Below, in pieces: positions 15,944-16,868 of a DNA stretch of 16,868 nt. Below the pieces are notes generated by a model, which saw nothing but the letters and a program-made list of their open reading frames with translations, was not told the DNA's origin and made no database searches. Location: contig MU621345.1 of assembly GCA_025399215.1 (NCBI GenBank), forward strand, positions 5,176 through 22,043, read 5' to 3'. This DNA is from Globomyces pollinis-pini (taxonomy: Eukaryota; Chytridiomycota; Chytridiomycetes; Rhizophydiales; Globomycetaceae). The translations under genes and the position numbers were made by a program. The first letter of the stretch is position 1, and every line of letters starts with the position of its first letter.

Positions 15944-16868
15944 TTAATAAGAATACACCAAGACCATCATCATATTGCCAGGTTGAGCCCATCGAGGTAA
16001 ACCTTCTAATTGATATGATTGGTAACTAAAGTATCCCAAATGCGTATCAGTTTCAATTATCTCACCACTATCAGTAGCTCTGTCACATTCTCCCCTTCCC
16101 ATATATAATGAAGTCGTATTGCTATTTCCACCAAATACCAATCGTTTTCCGTCCAAAGTGTGATTGGAAATTACAAATGGTCCGTTGTTTTGTAAAGAAT
16201 GCCAACTGACAGCTTTAGAGTCACCCACCAAGACTTCATAGTCTTTCGATTCTTTATTTTCGTAATCAGTATTAAACTTGAAAACGCCATTCATTACTTC
16301 ACCAATCAAAACACAAGACTTTCCATAGTAATTGCTCTTTTTTCAGTATTAGTTTTCTTCTTACCTCATCATAAGTACGTCCTGCATAAACAGTTGTTCC
16401 ATCAGCTTTTGTGAACATGGGAATGGCATTTGTTGGGATTTTGTCATCAACCACTGGAACCTGACTCTATTAGTCAACTCATATTACCCAATACACCGAA
16501 GGTGGTGATCGTCCCTCCGCCTGAATACCACCAAGTCGCTTTGCTTGAAAATCTGCCGCCATTTTCCAAGATGCGAGGTTCTGATGATGAACATTGACAA
16601 AACCTAACCATTCGTCCCAAGTAGACTCAATCGGTTGGAAACTTCCAGTAAGCATCTGCTGACCTGGATTTTCAATAATCCAACTGCCATCCACAGTGAC
16701 TGGTGCAATACTATTAGTCCAAGCCTCATATTTTGGCAGTAACCATTTCTGATTGAACATCATTTCGGTCATATCAGATATCCATAAGAAATGGTTACTC
16801 AATTTTTCCACATTTTCATAATCTTCAATACGAAACAGGTTTTCGGTATATTCGTCTGCTTCTTCCCA
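15944..16868 (-). CDS. DM9/DUF3421-like protein, partial at its 5' end
   Basis: The frame is open to the window edge, so the start is missing. Exons 16868-16488, 16460-16365, 16336-15944, with introns of 27 and 28 nt that contain GACTAATAG and AACTAATAC as branch-like words. Visible sequence is 290 residues. The first 127 are Trp/Glu-rich (SWKMAADFQAKRLGG) and unassigned. The rest resembles a DM9 repeat: IPTNAIPMFTKADGTTVYAGR, then SNYYGKSCVLIGEV, then KDYEVLVGDSKAVSW. A second degenerate copy follows (GPFVISNHTLDGKRL, LYMGRGECDR, GYFSYQSYQLEG). DM9 domains are sugar-binding in some animal proteins. The role here is unknown, and the family call rests on motif order only. An alternative acceptor for the second intron (16319) would drop six residues. 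Confidence 0.6.

Noticed and set aside
1..16868. CRISPR array, transposon, rRNA or tRNA
   Set aside because: Tandem repeats are all in-frame coding repeats. No spacer-repeat pattern, terminal inverted repeats, transposase or tRNA-like fold was recognised.

Overview
This looks like nuclear DNA of a compact, AT-rich, flagellated early-diverging fungus. An enkurin gene points to a cilium or flagellum, an EGF-plus-ABCG transporter of the Adp1 type and a Cst26/LCLAT-type acyltransferase point to fungi, and almost all introns are only 23-34 nt long. A zoosporic fungus such as a chytrid, or a Cryptomycota/Rozella-like lineage, fits. This is inference and no species is claimed.

Left part (1-4800): six small, intronless genes (one on +, five on -) for secreted, low-complexity, Thr/Ser/Pro/Ala-rich proteins. 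Each has an N-terminal signal peptide and a C-terminal hydrophobic tail of GPI-anchor type. Each has a TATA-like box about 26-46 nt before the start codon, and several share longer upstream words. Three of them share a predicted mature N-terminus of the form H-[EN]-G-x-D-H immediately after the predicted signal-peptidase site. This looks like a co-expressed family of surface or wall proteins.

Middle (4887-10464): a membrane lysophospholipid acyltransferase (-), diverging from ENKUR (+), which converges on a 14-exon ABCG half-transporter with a Cys-rich/EGF N-terminal domain (-). The ABC exons sum to 2622 nt, exactly 874 codons, including one 11-nt microexon.

Right (10726-16868): a single-domain MgtE-type Mg2+ channel/transporter (-) is divergently paired, with only 58 bp between start codons, with a small LRR protein (+). 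Four internal exons of the LRR gene are each exactly 72 nt, one repeat each. Then come a large intronless 973-aa Cys/His protein (+) with three 129-nt tandem repeats, and the 3' part of a DM9/DUF3421-like gene (-) cut by the window edge.

The most unusual signal is in intron organisation. Several intervening sequences resolve exactly into two to six intron-sized GT...AG modules abutting with no exon between them (AG|GT). The clearest is a 171-nt block in the MgtE gene made of modules of 29+26+29+31+28+28 nt. Further arrays sit at the MgtE 5' end (four abutting modules, plus one more across 6 nt) and in both 66-nt enkurin introns (32+34 and 34+32). No rRNA, tRNA, CRISPR or transposon was found.
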